Positions 45,301 through 54,676 are shown, counted from the stretch's first letter. The stretch: DNA of 64,000 bases from an uncultured Kiloniellaceae bacterium (GCA_947493695.1 CANLSF010000002.1:868001-932000), one strand, 5' to 3'. Notes: generated by a model from the letters alone, not told the origin. Made by a program: numbers and translations.

Positions 45301-47515
45301 TATCGAGTCCACAACCTTTTATGAAGACCCCACCAACCCAGTTCCGCAGGAGGCCCTGGCCCACCTGATAGAATGCAAACGATCCGATTCCGCAGGTCAG
45401 ACTAAACTCGAAGTAAGCAACGAAGGATTGCCTGGCGGCAAATGGAGAGGAATTCTGACGAGGCGTTTTGAACTGCTTCTTCCGAAAGCAGTCCAGGGGA
45501 AGATCTATCTGTGGTGTGCGCCAGACGACTTGGCATATGACAAGGCCGGGTCATCCGCCAACGCATCGACACACCCATGTGCGTTGGATATCGTTGTTGA
45601 AATGGCAAGTTGGGCGAGGAAAGAAGCCAGCAATGCGAGTCGAATCCTTGGTGTCAGTGTAGACCTAGAGAACAGACCACAAGATATTCTGAAAGCGTTC
45701 CGTAGCCGCTTCAAAGGCCAGTTACCCCCCGTCCCGAACATGCTTCCACTACTCACCTTGGACGCAGTGCATGCCGTTCAAAAGCCAATCAGCCCACCGA
45801 TCATTCTTAATAGCAATCCAGAGAACCAACCCGAATTCGCAGTAGTATTAACAACTCCTGCACCGACGAGCGAAACGACCGATCCTGAAGGCCGGGTCGA
45901 CTTCCAACGATATTACATAGCCAATCAGGCAAGGTCCTTGGCGCAATGGACGAGCGAGCCAGACGGGACACAGGCTTTCGTTGCAGCCAAGGTCCAATTC
46001 CACCGGGCCTCTACTGTTCGGCTTCGTGGCATCGGCAGATGGAGCGACCACAGTGATGCGGTGGCGATCAAGTACGATTTGGGAAAGAGGCTCTATTCCT
46101 TCGAACCAGAGGACCGGTCAGTTGAATTATTCAATGTGGACAACCTGGAACGGCCAACGAAGAAGGAAGAAAACGTCGATGACATCGACATCCACGGTTC
46201 TGTCGACGCCGTTAATATCCACTCTCCTACTTTCAAGGCGCGGATTGCACGCCCGATGAAAGTCATAGTTTACGGATACTCTCGATACGCCAACTTTTTC
46301 CCCAAGGAGGCGGCAGAAGGCAAACCCAATAGCTTCACCAAGACCAGTGATGAAGTTGCCTACAATATGCCATCCGTGGTTCGACCGGACCCGCCCATTG
46401 TTGTGGGGGCACATCTGGCTGCCAAAACCACATTGGAGTCTTGGTTTAAGGAGAAAAGGCGAGCGGCAACTACATACATTCAAAGGATTTATTTGGAACG
46501 ACCCTGGTTTGTGACGGGAGAGGGCGAAAAGCTAGCCGTGATCCTGGCGCCGTGGCCCGGACATCCTAAGCACTCCTATTGGTTCGAACGGCGCAAAAAA
46601 ACCGAAGACCTTGACAGCCCCGCTTTCGACTTGCTCGAGAGTACCGTGACGCGGTGGGGAGCGGACCCAACTGAGCAATCTGGCACGCTGTCCAGCCTGA
46701 TAATGCCCCAACACCTCTCAAACGCGGAGGAAATACTTTACGACCAGAACTTGCCGGTAGAAATCAACGGTAGCAAAGTGACGACTAAAAAGGTGACAGT
46801 GGCTCTGTTCTCGCCGAAGCTTGAAGCCACGACGGGTCGCTGGTATTGCGACATCAATATTCGGTCTGACCAAAGTGCGCGCCCCTTCGTACGGTTCGGT
46901 GTCGCGCGGTATCAAGCGAATACAATTTCCTTTCCGAAAAAGGACCCTAACCGCGATCTTCGCATGTCCACACCCGTGGGCAATATTTGGTCACAAGTAC
47001 GCCCCGACCGGGAGATTCAAGTGGAGCGTCGTAGGGCGGAAAGCAACGAAAATTTCGCGATCACCGTCTCAGGTCTTGGGTACTTTCGTAAAGAAGCTGA
47101 TTGGGAAGACTTAGTTCTCACCAATCCCGCTAACTCGGAAGATCGAGACCAGTTCGACCTGCCGAGAATGTCGGTACAGATGATGGAATCCCTTGACGAA
47201 CGTTCTGAAGGGTTAAGCGTCTTCAATGAACAAACGGGATCGGTAGTGTGCAGCGATAACCTCTGCGCAAAACTGATCGGCTGGCAAAGGAGTCTTGGAG
47301 GCTCATTCACAGCAGATCTCGTTTGGGAGTTCAAGCTCGAATTGCCGCCAAACAATAAGGTTCGACGGCCACACTATCTTCTGTTCTACGAGAGCGATAC
47401 CTACGCATCAGACCCGGATCCCTATCACACGGGCAGTGGAGCCGAGCACATCAAGCGCATCGGATCACAGGCCGCGACGCGGCCAGCCGGCATAGTTCGA
47501 GTAGATTTGGATTGA
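42311..47515 (+). CDS. Giant protein B (1734 aa), unrecognised
   Basis: This gene starts at ATG 42311 right after GGGGAGGA and is 26 bases downstream of giant A. No signal peptide or membrane segment is seen. The first 700 residues are mostly helical, and the last 700 contain beta-sandwich-like stretches. A conserved-looking block PFVRFGVARYQ lies near residue 1523 and is followed by WSQVRPDREIQVER. Similar wording occurs in other huge uncharacterised bacterial proteins. It probably acts with giant A. No enzymatic motif was found. Confidence 0.85.
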   Translation: MALVAANVRVVPNGKWTDGHDKNWCRMGLVVDPIAYGNTTKTFELSQWPYEIIKRLANLEISINGVPYRGEVQYQIPTKKGRLEVSRTALAQDLENVTSNWLKEASILWKKSFNFLDDKNAFEKLFQALKMEQDPNTSGEKGYAEPMATEPGGPGARPRIGYNSLIEGHDPSILSDAISIIQTAAGLLSLGTNSYISGARLRPGFLDEAALTYHLFCPTQPATTPEFARYLARGDKEHLLIGRGERGLGDDKDQLFWNPEIDGVLKPRIEEFIMDMSDSLRKHQVDQKRITKAILAQLNNQLATIGTGPVKPLGRAKDVFRTDVLSDTLIEEDPDKLKEGLINLFAKAIRSNLVGGKENKTFSAEYMTALLLQEADVAGTRGLGEERVAEYLLASRRSGLRKTVSSHIKDVGSGAREDNMLRKLTAIANYPRLARFLATMVDIDIPDDEIGDGFPKIVAKIDEELVPDFQTRSICRKDRTSFRPASRTEYFLGDKFDKNASQSRDGFLNLSMLRSNGQGKRYALRATEMRASIEAMLRASHEVASSRANGVPDSMIDTTSPQRRTAGISLIDRDQRGSSAIEQEAANFKMLGGEIIDLFAEDLTDGLRLDIGFRDLDHDRQLDGSIDWRSACMRKVALQDSVDAYFSERTDTRDATRPWLRDLDEATIQIPHQIKRSAEKDQKNKDLTQTSIVTNSLVQNYEGWSFGLPTRASVTRLMPGELPVSLYYGHPDSVSRSKSGQRLPNTLVKLKFCREYFMRARLSYIDGSGISWREAYDLYRDKTIKTTIPTTDGHVFRRFETVRPPLILLYEPLDGSEPKERQAMGLKEVSDVEVESVKGLELKDKDAKNNRAQTRNLVLRSFEDRRKTDVQEGTSRSRRVIVPEEVPVNLADMHDVFSRYRGDWPPPGAFPNLRLMKKTGEFPTVDDPKGRLTDFDIGDKRDAECPDKRYTGRTSDQIAIPDRNRPEPDNPYYPDPMAQRLYVAWVPDTAQSNDDMIIESTTFYEDPTNPVPQEALAHLIECKRSDSAGQTKLEVSNEGLPGGKWRGILTRRFELLLPKAVQGKIYLWCAPDDLAYDKAGSSANASTHPCALDIVVEMASWARKEASNASRILGVSVDLENRPQDILKAFRSRFKGQLPPVPNMLPLLTLDAVHAVQKPISPPIILNSNPENQPEFAVVLTTPAPTSETTDPEGRVDFQRYYIANQARSLAQWTSEPDGTQAFVAAKVQFHRASTVRLRGIGRWSDHSDAVAIKYDLGKRLYSFEPEDRSVELFNVDNLERPTKKEENVDDIDIHGSVDAVNIHSPTFKARIARPMKVIVYGYSRYANFFPKEAAEGKPNSFTKTSDEVAYNMPSVVRPDPPIVVGAHLAAKTTLESWFKEKRRAATTYIQRIYLERPWFVTGEGEKLAVILAPWPGHPKHSYWFERRKKTEDLDSPAFDLLESTVTRWGADPTEQSGTLSSLIMPQHLSNAEEILYDQNLPVEINGSKVTTKKVTVALFSPKLEATTGRWYCDINIRSDQSARPFVRFGVARYQANTISFPKKDPNRDLRMSTPVGNIWSQVRPDREIQVERRRAESNENFAITVSGLGYFRKEADWEDLVLTNPANSEDRDQFDLPRMSVQMMESLDERSEGLSVFNEQTGSVVCSDNLCAKLIGWQRSLGGSFTADLVWEFKLELPPNNKVRRPHYLLFYESDTYASDPDPYHTGSGAEHIKRIGSQAATRPAGIVRVDLD

Positions 47516-47536
47516 CACTATCATAAGGAAGAGCTT

Positions 47537-48058
47537 ATGCCAAAAATTCCCAACAAAATCGGCGGTGTAACCATGGAGTTTGCGAGCTCGGTAACGAATG
47601 AAGTGACTCAAGACATGTTAGATGCACTCACAGCTACGATCTCTACAAGTGCTGTCAGTGGGGAGACGATCGAAAAACTATGGATTTCATCTGCTAAGGA
47701 CTCCCATAAGTGCCCTAGCCGCCATGTTACCGGCAATGGAGTCGATATCTCTAGGGTGAATGGCAAGTACATCAGTTCAGATTACGAAACCGATGCATCT
47801 GTAAAATCTATTGTAGATGGCCTTCAAACTTCTTTCGAAAATGCCCCAAAGCGTCGTGAAAATTTTGGGCCAAGTATCAAGAAGAAACTTGGAAAAGATC
47901 ACGCCGTATCGGGTCACAAGGACCACTTCCACTGGTCTGTAGATGGCGATCACTCGGCATGCTCCAAGAGTCTAATCGAACGTTTTTTCGATTTGTTTCG
48001 AAGAAATGAGCTTCAAAATCCTCCTTCCGAGCCTCCTGCAGAAATTTGCAATTTGTAG
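47537..48058 (+). CDS. M15/LAS-type metallopeptidase-like protein
   Basis: This 173-residue protein has the zinc-ligand pattern of LAS metallopeptidases (VanX, DD-carboxypeptidase, phage endolysins): H63 and D70 in SRHVTGNGVDIS, and H130/H132 in KDHFHW. Such enzymes cut peptidoglycan cross-links. It has no signal peptide; it starts 21 bases after giant B with AGGAAGAG upstream, so it belongs to the same operon. The short size fits a single catalytic domain. Confidence 0.65.
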   Translation: MPKIPNKIGGVTMEFASSVTNEVTQDMLDALTATISTSAVSGETIEKLWISSAKDSHKCPSRHVTGNGVDISRVNGKYISSDYETDASVKSIVDGLQTSFENAPKRRENFGPSIKKKLGKDHAVSGHKDHFHWSVDGDHSACSKSLIERFFDLFRRNELQNPPSEPPAEICNL

Positions 48059-48648
48059 AATTTGTTTTTTCGGCACCGTCACGTTTTCGAAAGCTGACTC
48101 GGACAAAGTTCAGAAATGCGCTTCTCACACCTTTGTGGCTGCGCGACGCGAGTTTCTCACCGCTTTGGCGCGGAACCGACCAGCGTGCGCTCCGCCCCGA
48201 GCCCCTTTTTACACTGCCATTGGTACTTTTACCGACTCAGCAACAAGAGACTGATGTAGCTGCTTCCTGAAATGGCTACACAGTAATGCCCCATACGCAA
48301 CTATTTCGAATACTACGTTCAACGATTTCGGCACAACCGTTGAGTCGAGCAGCCTTAAATCGGGACGCGCGTCTACTGTATAGAACTCGGTGTCCTTTTC
48401 GCGAGACAAAGGAACTAAATGTCAGGGCCATCGAGAAACGCCGCTTGCAGATCGGTCAAACGGCGAATGGGCGCAAAGGCAAGCCAGAGCCTTAGCGCAT
48501 AATCAGGTCATCGTGTCCAAAGCAATCTGGCGACGGAAATGATACCGCCCTAAGAAAGTGATTCGAGATCAAATTTCATTGACGGTGTGAATTGAGAGTC
48601 GAAGAAGTAACTCAGATGGAGATGAATAGATGACTGTTTAGACGAAAA
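48059..48648. other. Gap without supportable gene
   Basis: About 590 bases between the peptidase-like and the transglycosylase-like genes. Short frames on both strands show no motif or family similarity. Confidence 0.5.
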
Positions 48649-49446
48649 TTGGACCCCTTCGCTCTGACGAAGCAAAAAAAGTGGTCGGCCGTGAAAGGCA
48701 CTGCCGAAGTGGCTTTGGATTTTTATGTCACCTTCCTTGGATGCCGGAAAGGGGCGCAGCACGACCAGAAGATTGACACCGCAGCCCGGGGTCGACTGTT
48801 GAAGATTCTGCGCGCCGTTTCGTGGGTTGAGAGCGCACACGGAACATCCGGCGAAAACCAACCGGAACGCGACCCAATCCAATGCGGCAACCCGAAGGAT
48901 GCTTGGTGGAAGGAACTGACCGGTCAGTCTGGGAAGGGATCACGATTCATTCACGGGCCAAACCTGAGCAACCTCTGGGCGAACAAATTCGTGGGCGAGG
49001 CCGAGGCGTTCAACGGTTTTCCCGACGCCGCCAAAATGTCCGGACTCGGAAGCAAAAAGAAAGGGCATACAGACGGAAAGTTCTCTCAGAACCACAGCTA
49101 TTACTGGGGTGTCGGCTATCTTATCCACCGGATCAATACGACGGCAGGAGACAAATCGTATCAATGCGGAGATTTATCGAGGGATCGGCTTATTGATGGT
49201 GCGGTGGAATGCAACGGCGGCGGTGTGAAAGACTACAAGGAGCGACTCAACAAAGCGCTCAAGCTAATCGGCGATCTGAGCAGCTTCGAGGCGCTGGACA
49301 GGATTGCATTACTTGAGCACCAGGGCCTCTCCATCGACATCGCACGTCAACTTGCGGAGCTTTCCACAGGTCGCTCATTGTCGCACGTTCGACTCGAATG
49401 GGATTCGAACGGCATACTACGTGCGGCCGGCGTCAGGTTCGACTGA
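48649..49446 (+). CDS. Lytic transglycosylase/lysozyme-like protein
   Basis: The frame is about 265 residues. RLLKILRAVSWVESAHG with E61 matches the catalytic-glutamate helix of the lysozyme-like fold, and NHSYYWGVGYLIHRIN is the later helix with tyrosines. TTG 48649 is the first possible start after a stop at 48631 (a CTG at 48634 is also possible), so the true 5' end is unclear and the gene may be trimmed. Paired with the M15-like protein it would cleave glycan strands while the other cuts peptides. No signal peptide is visible. Confidence 0.55.
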   Translation: MDPFALTKQKKWSAVKGTAEVALDFYVTFLGCRKGAQHDQKIDTAARGRLLKILRAVSWVESAHGTSGENQPERDPIQCGNPKDAWWKELTGQSGKGSRFIHGPNLSNLWANKFVGEAEAFNGFPDAAKMSGLGSKKKGHTDGKFSQNHSYYWGVGYLIHRINTTAGDKSYQCGDLSRDRLIDGAVECNGGGVKDYKERLNKALKLIGDLSSFEALDRIALLEHQGLSIDIARQLAELSTGRSLSHVRLEWDSNGILRAAGVRFD

Positions 49447-49522
49447 TGCGCTATCCAACGCGCGCTCTACCAACGACGGGTCCGTGATGATCTTTCTTAA
49501 CCGGGTATTCGGCATTAACACG

Positions 49523-49550
49523 TTAACTGGCGAATTGGATGCGCTATAAT
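49523..49550 (+). promoter_or_regulatory. Sigma70-like promoter
   Basis: TTAACT and a perfect TATAAT are spaced by 16 bases. Only a 12-codon frame (ATG 49558) follows, so the promoter may be orphaned by decay. Confidence 0.3.
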
Positions 49551-49696
49551 CAGGGCATGAGTAAACTGACCGTCTCCGGTCGTACCACTCGGTGACAAGT
49601 CCCCGGATGTATCCTTCCTGGGGATCTTCGCCGTACCTCGCATAACAAAAATACCTGGCTACCAAGGTCTTTTTTCAGCGTCGTATCGGCTCGATT

Positions 49697-49724
49697 TGGT
49701 TTTGGGCGCTGGATTTGAACCTGC
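49697..49724 (-). repeat. tRNA 3'-end fragment (old attachment site)
   Basis: Read on the minus strand the sequence is a T-arm (GCAGG TTCAAAT CCAGC, one mismatch), a 7-base acceptor strand, an A discriminator and CCA. No anticodon or D arm precedes it. It lies 23 bases from the stop of the dead integrase, the place where an attachment copy of a tRNA end would be. Confidence 0.45.
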
Positions 49725-49747
49725 GATTCTCAATGGTCTCGCCTGAC

Positions 49748-50863
49748 TTACACGGTTACCCCCATCAACCTCGCCGCACGGCTCAACTCGGCCTCTGCAT
49801 CGTTGTAATACTCCGACACCTGCTGTACCGACTTGTGTTACGATTGCTGCATCGTCTCCGATAGTGGTATGCTTTCCCTATTCGCCTGTGTTAGGTAACC
49901 AACTCGGATCTCAAGCGCGCTGTAATCAACCGGCTCATAGCAATCAATCTGTAGGCGACGTTTTGCCATGTGATTGATCCCTGCCGCCGTCATAGCGCAG
50001 TCAGCAAAGTTTTCCCAGAGATCAATGTGCCGAAAGACAAAACCGTCTTCAATGCCTCAGCAGGTCGGCCAATCGGCTTTACCTGAGCCCCATCATCAGC
50101 ATCGGTTGTCTTGGTGCGACCGAGTTGGATGGTCATACAAGATAGCAACGGGCTGTCCGGATCTGTGGGATCCGCTGGTACCGGACAACCATCCTCACAG
50201 GTCTCCAAGAGATCTACCAGAACACGCCGCGTGATCGCCCTATTGCTATCCGAACCCGCGGCCGATCAGCGGCCTTTGCCGCTCGCTTGACGGCCTCACG
50301 CAGGCTTGGGGATTCAAAGGGACCTCTCTCGCCCCGGATCCGGTGGAGCGTTGCCCATGAGGAAAGCTGCCGCTGCACTGTCGTCGGCGCCTGAGGCCCC
50401 TCGGTCCGAAGTAGTCCACGCGTGCGTCGTGCAATCTCAGCATACCATGTTGTGAATCTCGGGCACGCTCAGCCGCATCGTAGAGATGATGAGCCAAATA
50501 TTTCAGGGTGAGTGATTCAGGCACTGGCCAGGAAAGAACCTGATCAGTTGCCGCCAAACACCGGGCTTCTAGATAAGCAAGGTCCGAGGTCAGCGCCCGT
50601 AGAGTGTTTGCCGGTGTTCCCTTGCGCGCCAAATACTTCAGAGTGTCGAGATCTGCTTCGGTCAAGAGATCGGTGACCAGGTCCAGCTGTTCTAAGGACA
50701 CGACGGAAATCAATGAGCCCAGACGAGCGCTCGGATCCTGGTCAGGCTTGGTGCTTCCTTCCGCGTTCTCATCTATGGCGATGGAGCCCCTCACCTCATC
50801 ACTTCGCCGCAAAATGAGGCTAACGCCGCCCGGCAGTGGCGGGATTACAGGGGATTCCATCAC
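49748..50863 (-). pseudogene. Tyrosine recombinase (integrase) pseudogene
   Basis: From 50863 the frame begins as an integrase N-terminal domain (NTLRALTSDLAYLEARCL, then LKYLAHHLYD). Near 50430 it shifts frame; the next segment reads TVQRQLSSWATLH in another frame. Later frames show LGRTKTTDADDGAQV and the C-terminal HKSVQQVSEYYNDAEAEL with the catalytic-tyrosine region, ending at TAA 49748. At least two frameshifts and loss of the middle make it inactive. It is a relic of an earlier element nested in the island. Confidence 0.75.
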
Positions 50864-51134
50864 TTACGATGAGGGTTAATTATCACAAGTGATTGATTAT
50901 TATGTCCATTAAAGTACCAGTCGTGCAGAACTAACTGTTCGAGAAATCTGAAACAGGCCATTTTTTTTGAAACTCACTTGGATTTTAAATGTCGCCCCGG
51001 TATCGGTTCAACGATGCTTAGAGCCAAAAAAATAATCCATTCAATGTTTCATCTATTCCTTACAGATCAGATTACGCATGGTCAGACGTGAAAAAAGTAA
51101 CTGCATCGCTAAATACGTTGCGGAGGAATACGTC
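50864..51134. other. AT-rich intergenic region
   Basis: About 270 AT-rich bases with no gene, upstream of the small RHH-like gene and of the dead integrase. Confidence 0.4.
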
Positions 51135-51311
51135 ATGCAAGATTTTAAACGCTGGACAGTCAGGAACGTAGATCCTGAAACGATCGAAATCATAAATTTG
51201 ATGAGAGAATTTTCCGGCTTTACAGCCGGAGAGCTTCTAAATGAAGCAGTGTCGGACTGGTATGAAAATCTCGAAGAGGACGATGAAGATATCGAAATTG
51301 AGAATCAGTGA
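51135..51311 (+). CDS. Small ribbon-helix-helix-like protein
   Basis: This protein is about 58 residues long, from ATG 51135 eight bases after GGAGG; the frame is open up to ATG 51078. A short strand (FKRWTVRNVD) is followed by two helices (PETIEIINLMREFSG and TAGELLNEAVSDWYENL) and an acidic tail. That is the layout of RHH DNA-binding proteins or antitoxins. No toxin partner is adjacent. Confidence 0.5.
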   Translation: MQDFKRWTVRNVDPETIEIINLMREFSGFTAGELLNEAVSDWYENLEEDDEDIEIENQ

Positions 51312-51691
51312 CAGCTTCTAAATCCATCACTCGAATTTAGTGTGCGCTTAGCCATAGGCTGCAGTTATTCTCTCCCAAATAACGGAATGACTGAATACAC
51401 CTTCAGACAATCGTAGCTGCCATTGTCTTCGCGGTCTGCACTGGGACGTTCAATCACCCCCCCATTAATGTTTCAGGCTACATATTATATTAGAGATGTA
51501 AATTGACGGGGGTTCGAGCCCTGGAAGGGCTCCGATCCCCATTAAGTTTTATCATCCGATCGCTAGACCAAAAAAAGAGGTGTTGGGCGCGGGAAAAGGT
51601 ATGTTGAGCCTTGCGAGACAAACCTGAACCCGCTACGCCGTTGCCCGAAGGTGCCCTGCACCTGAGTGGTAATGGCTCTACAGTATGATGA
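51312..51691. other. Intergenic region with strong hairpin
   Basis: No gene is supported. The main structure is the hairpin described at 51508-51540. The region lies between the RHH gene and the convergent end of the primase gene. Confidence 0.4.
51508..51540. terminator. Two-tier hairpin
   Basis: GAGCCCT and AGGGCTC form a perfect 7-bp stem with loop GGA, framed by GGGG and CCCC that extend the stem across small internal loops. There is no U-run. It could terminate the convergent transcripts or be a structured RNA or an origin element. Confidence 0.35.
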
Positions 51692-54637
51692 CTAAATAAG
51701 ATTTTTTTGTTTGATCAAACTGTAACGGCAACCAGACGTAAATCCACTCATACCAAGATCTTTATAGAGACGGGCCGACATAACAACTTTATGCAATCCT
51801 GCCGCAACCATGTCTCTGCGCATACCGCGATTCCGACCAATGGATTGAAACAATTCGTCCTGATAAAAAAGCTCAATCACGTTGGACACCTCAAACTCCG
51901 ATGCGATGAGGCAAAGTCGAGCATATAGATTTGGATTGAGATACTGCAGGATTGTAAAGAGATCAAATCCCTTCAGATCGTTACTGCCTTTGGCGCTTAC
52001 ATGTGTGATCGTACCTTCATGATTACCAGCACCGTTGGTTATAATCCTGGAGCTCGGATATTTCGCTTTAATGTCATCAATGAGCGCCGACAACTTTGCT
52101 GTATCATCTCGGTCTTTTGCAGCACGTGGATCCAGATGTAATGGGATTTTTTCATTTATGAATTGATCCGAATCGTCGAAGCGATAAACCCTGAACTTGA
52201 TCTGACTACGCTCGCCATCTTCCTTCTTCTTCCCTGCCCAATCAATTTCATCGACCATGCATGTCGGCAATTCTTCTGTCGTTAACACAACGACCTTTGC
52301 ATCCAGTGTCTGCCACCACCGTCGTGGCTTAACATAAAAACTCTGATCGTGTTGAGATCGATAGACACCATTACAGTCGTGATCATTTCCGAAGGGTGCA
52401 GCAGAGGTATCGACTGACTGAACGTCTGACGGCGTGAAACCGATTGAAATGATCCGACGGAACTCGTCGAAACTGATCTCCTGCCCTCCGCTATGTGGCT
52501 TAGATTCGACGGCATTGGAAAAGGCTCTAAACTGCTCCGGCAGTGATAGGTCGTCCCAATTCTTATGGCTCTTCTTTACCTTGTGGCACCATTGAACAAT
52601 CGCTCCCTCTTTAATGTCGACAAGGTCATCTATAGAGATCTCATCATAGACAACCTGGGCAATCCAGAGGTCGTTTTGACAAGCCGCAAGTTCTTCGACA
52701 TTTCCTTTCGCCTGTTCAAAACCGGGATGGATCCATGCCCGAGAAGTACTTTGATTCCCCCAATTCTGAATCAGCGAGTGGACCGTAAACCAAACAATCT
52801 CTAGCCGACCGGGGAATGGCTTTTCAGGGTCAAACGGATTCGTCCAGAGCTCATCTCTACGCCGGCACATTTCTTTGTAGATTTCAGGTTGTTCACACTG
52901 CACTGCTTCGAGGGATGAGGTGTATCCGAGCTTCGCTACATCAGCATACGAGAACGGCGTCACACTCCTCACCGAACAAGCATCTTTGTAGAGTTTGGAA
53001 AACGACGGAAGCACACGACCATGGAAACGGCCATCTACCTGATGCATTTCATTAAATTCGCGGCATTTCTCTTCGGCTTGATCATAGGATCTGCAGGCGA
53101 AGGCCAGAAACCCAGGTTCAGTAATGCCCTCACCATCGCCGGAGAATTTCCATGCTGCGCGATAGCGATCCAGATAATGATCCAAACGACGGTACGGCAA
53201 CAACCACATCAGGGAGCGTGTTTTGCCAATTCCCTCCACCGACTTTATCCAGGAAAAGTAACCTGCACCCGTTACAAGGCGCGTAAGCTTACTCAGGGCT
53301 GAGCGAGCTTCTTCCTTCGAAGTGGCGCCGGCGCAATACCTCTTCTCCCAAAACGAGCGAGACTGGTTAAAGGTCGAACCAGCACGTTTGTCTGACGTGA
53401 TCCCCCTAATGTCGTCAAGATGATCATCCAAAGTCCATCCGTCTGGCATATAGAATGGGCCCGCCGGTTGATTAGCACCGCAAAGGAGCAATCTTCGATA
53501 GGATCCGCGGATTACCGTGGAAGGATTCTTATCTCCAGCATGGTTTCGGAACCGTACAACATTCTCTCCGCCTTCCTCGAGAACTTCGACCGGCATTGGA
53601 TAATCTGTATCCCAGTCGGCTTTAAGCCGTTGTCTTAGTTCTGCAAGAACCTGTTTTTCATCACCTTGCGCCACCCGCGTTGATCGGGACTTCGAACGCG
53701 CATTTGCGACAACATCAGCAACCATGTCGACTTTATCCGGATGGATTAGCCAGGCAGCAGAACTTCGAGGGGCGCGCTGCTGAACTAAGTCAAATAGGAC
53801 CACTTGCTGAACCATCGTCCCAGGTTCGAGTTTAAGGATATGCCCCTCTTCTACCTCACGAATACCCCAGGGCGTCCGACGCGCTTGAAACGGACTAGAT
53901 AACGCTCTGTCGACTTCCAGGTTAGTTCCGAGAACTCGAGTAAACACCTCCGCCAGTTGGTTCCAGCAAAGCCTGTATAGATCTTTCAGGCAAGGATCCG
54001 AGACATCGCCCTGCCAATTCGCCTTTGCCTGCCTACCAAGCGAGAGATCCGAAAATATGTGGCGTGTGTCGAAAACAAAGTGAAAGTGTACGGACTTGTT
54101 GCCACCGTAAACTGCTGTGACGCCTCGGTAATCTCTAAACTGTCTCAACTCTTTATCGACATTACCAATCGGAGAATCAGTCAATTTCTTGCCGCGGCTT
54201 CGACACCACAACAATTGTTCCTCAAGCACAGCAAGCTCAGGGCTATCAATTTCCATCGTGAAAACCCAAAAGCCAGCGTTTATCAGTCGGTCGCTGGGCC
54301 TTTCCCATTTAGCTACTCCATCGCGACTATACTCCGGTCCAAATCGCGCCAGCAGAAGAGGCATACTAAAGAGCGGTGACAAACCTAAAATCTCATCGTC
54401 AGTCGCACTTTCCTCAATGAGTGATTCGATGTGCTCTTGCCTACTGCCTTCGTATTTTGCCCTTGGTAGTAACGGAACGTAGGATTGTCGTTCCTGATTG
54501 AGCAGGTTGGGTTTCAAGAAGTGGGTCCAAAGCCCATTACGTTTTTCTATTGGCGAACGATAGGCACGCACCAGCAGGGATTTTGCTGGTCCTTTAAGGA
54601 GATCGGTTTCACCGGAGAACTGAGTTAAATGCTTCAT
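51692..54637 (-). CDS. Primase-helicase-like replication protein
   Basis: This protein is about 981 residues long (ATG 54637; ATG 54643 and GTG 54655 are alternatives, none with a good ribosome site). The N-terminal half carries archaeo-eukaryotic-primase-like motifs: an acidic motif in FTMEIDSPEL and KSVHFHFVFD with its central histidine, then RRTPWGIRE. Later a GxGKT-type P-loop (EGIGKTRS) and a DE-containing Walker B (VVYDEISID) suggest a helicase half. Such proteins replicate phage satellites and plasmids. The assignment is moderate since the motifs are divergent. Confidence 0.6.
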   Translation of the reverse strand: MKHLTQFSGETDLLKGPAKSLLVRAYRSPIEKRNGLWTHFLKPNLLNQERQSYVPLLPRAKYEGSRQEHIESLIEESATDDEILGLSPLFSMPLLLARFGPEYSRDGVAKWERPSDRLINAGFWVFTMEIDSPELAVLEEQLLWCRSRGKKLTDSPIGNVDKELRQFRDYRGVTAVYGGNKSVHFHFVFDTRHIFSDLSLGRQAKANWQGDVSDPCLKDLYRLCWNQLAEVFTRVLGTNLEVDRALSSPFQARRTPWGIREVEEGHILKLEPGTMVQQVVLFDLVQQRAPRSSAAWLIHPDKVDMVADVVANARSKSRSTRVAQGDEKQVLAELRQRLKADWDTDYPMPVEVLEEGGENVVRFRNHAGDKNPSTVIRGSYRRLLLCGANQPAGPFYMPDGWTLDDHLDDIRGITSDKRAGSTFNQSRSFWEKRYCAGATSKEEARSALSKLTRLVTGAGYFSWIKSVEGIGKTRSLMWLLPYRRLDHYLDRYRAAWKFSGDGEGITEPGFLAFACRSYDQAEEKCREFNEMHQVDGRFHGRVLPSFSKLYKDACSVRSVTPFSYADVAKLGYTSSLEAVQCEQPEIYKEMCRRRDELWTNPFDPEKPFPGRLEIVWFTVHSLIQNWGNQSTSRAWIHPGFEQAKGNVEELAACQNDLWIAQVVYDEISIDDLVDIKEGAIVQWCHKVKKSHKNWDDLSLPEQFRAFSNAVESKPHSGGQEISFDEFRRIISIGFTPSDVQSVDTSAAPFGNDHDCNGVYRSQHDQSFYVKPRRWWQTLDAKVVVLTTEELPTCMVDEIDWAGKKKEDGERSQIKFRVYRFDDSDQFINEKIPLHLDPRAAKDRDDTAKLSALIDDIKAKYPSSRIITNGAGNHEGTITHVSAKGSNDLKGFDLFTILQYLNPNLYARLCLIASEFEVSNVIELFYQDELFQSIGRNRGMRRDMVAAGLHKVVMSARLYKDLGMSGFTSGCRYSLIKQKNLI

Positions 54638-54641
54638 GCAC

Positions 54642-54676
54642 ATTAAATAGTGCACATTTCATGTGAATTAAATAGT
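54642..54676. repeat. ATTAAATAGT direct repeats with TGCAC palindrome upstream of the primase
   Basis: ATTAAATAGT occurs at 54642-54651 and 54667-54676; the first copy is inside TGCAC...GTGCA arms. The spot overlaps the start of the replication gene and lies in very AT-rich DNA, so it could be an operator or iteron/origin element. Confidence 0.4.

Noticed and set aside
49417-49665. 82-codon minus-strand frame reading VARYFCYARYGEDPQ, vaguely resolvase-like
   Set aside because: The similarity is limited to a few residues, no catalytic serine context follows, and the rest is unrelated.
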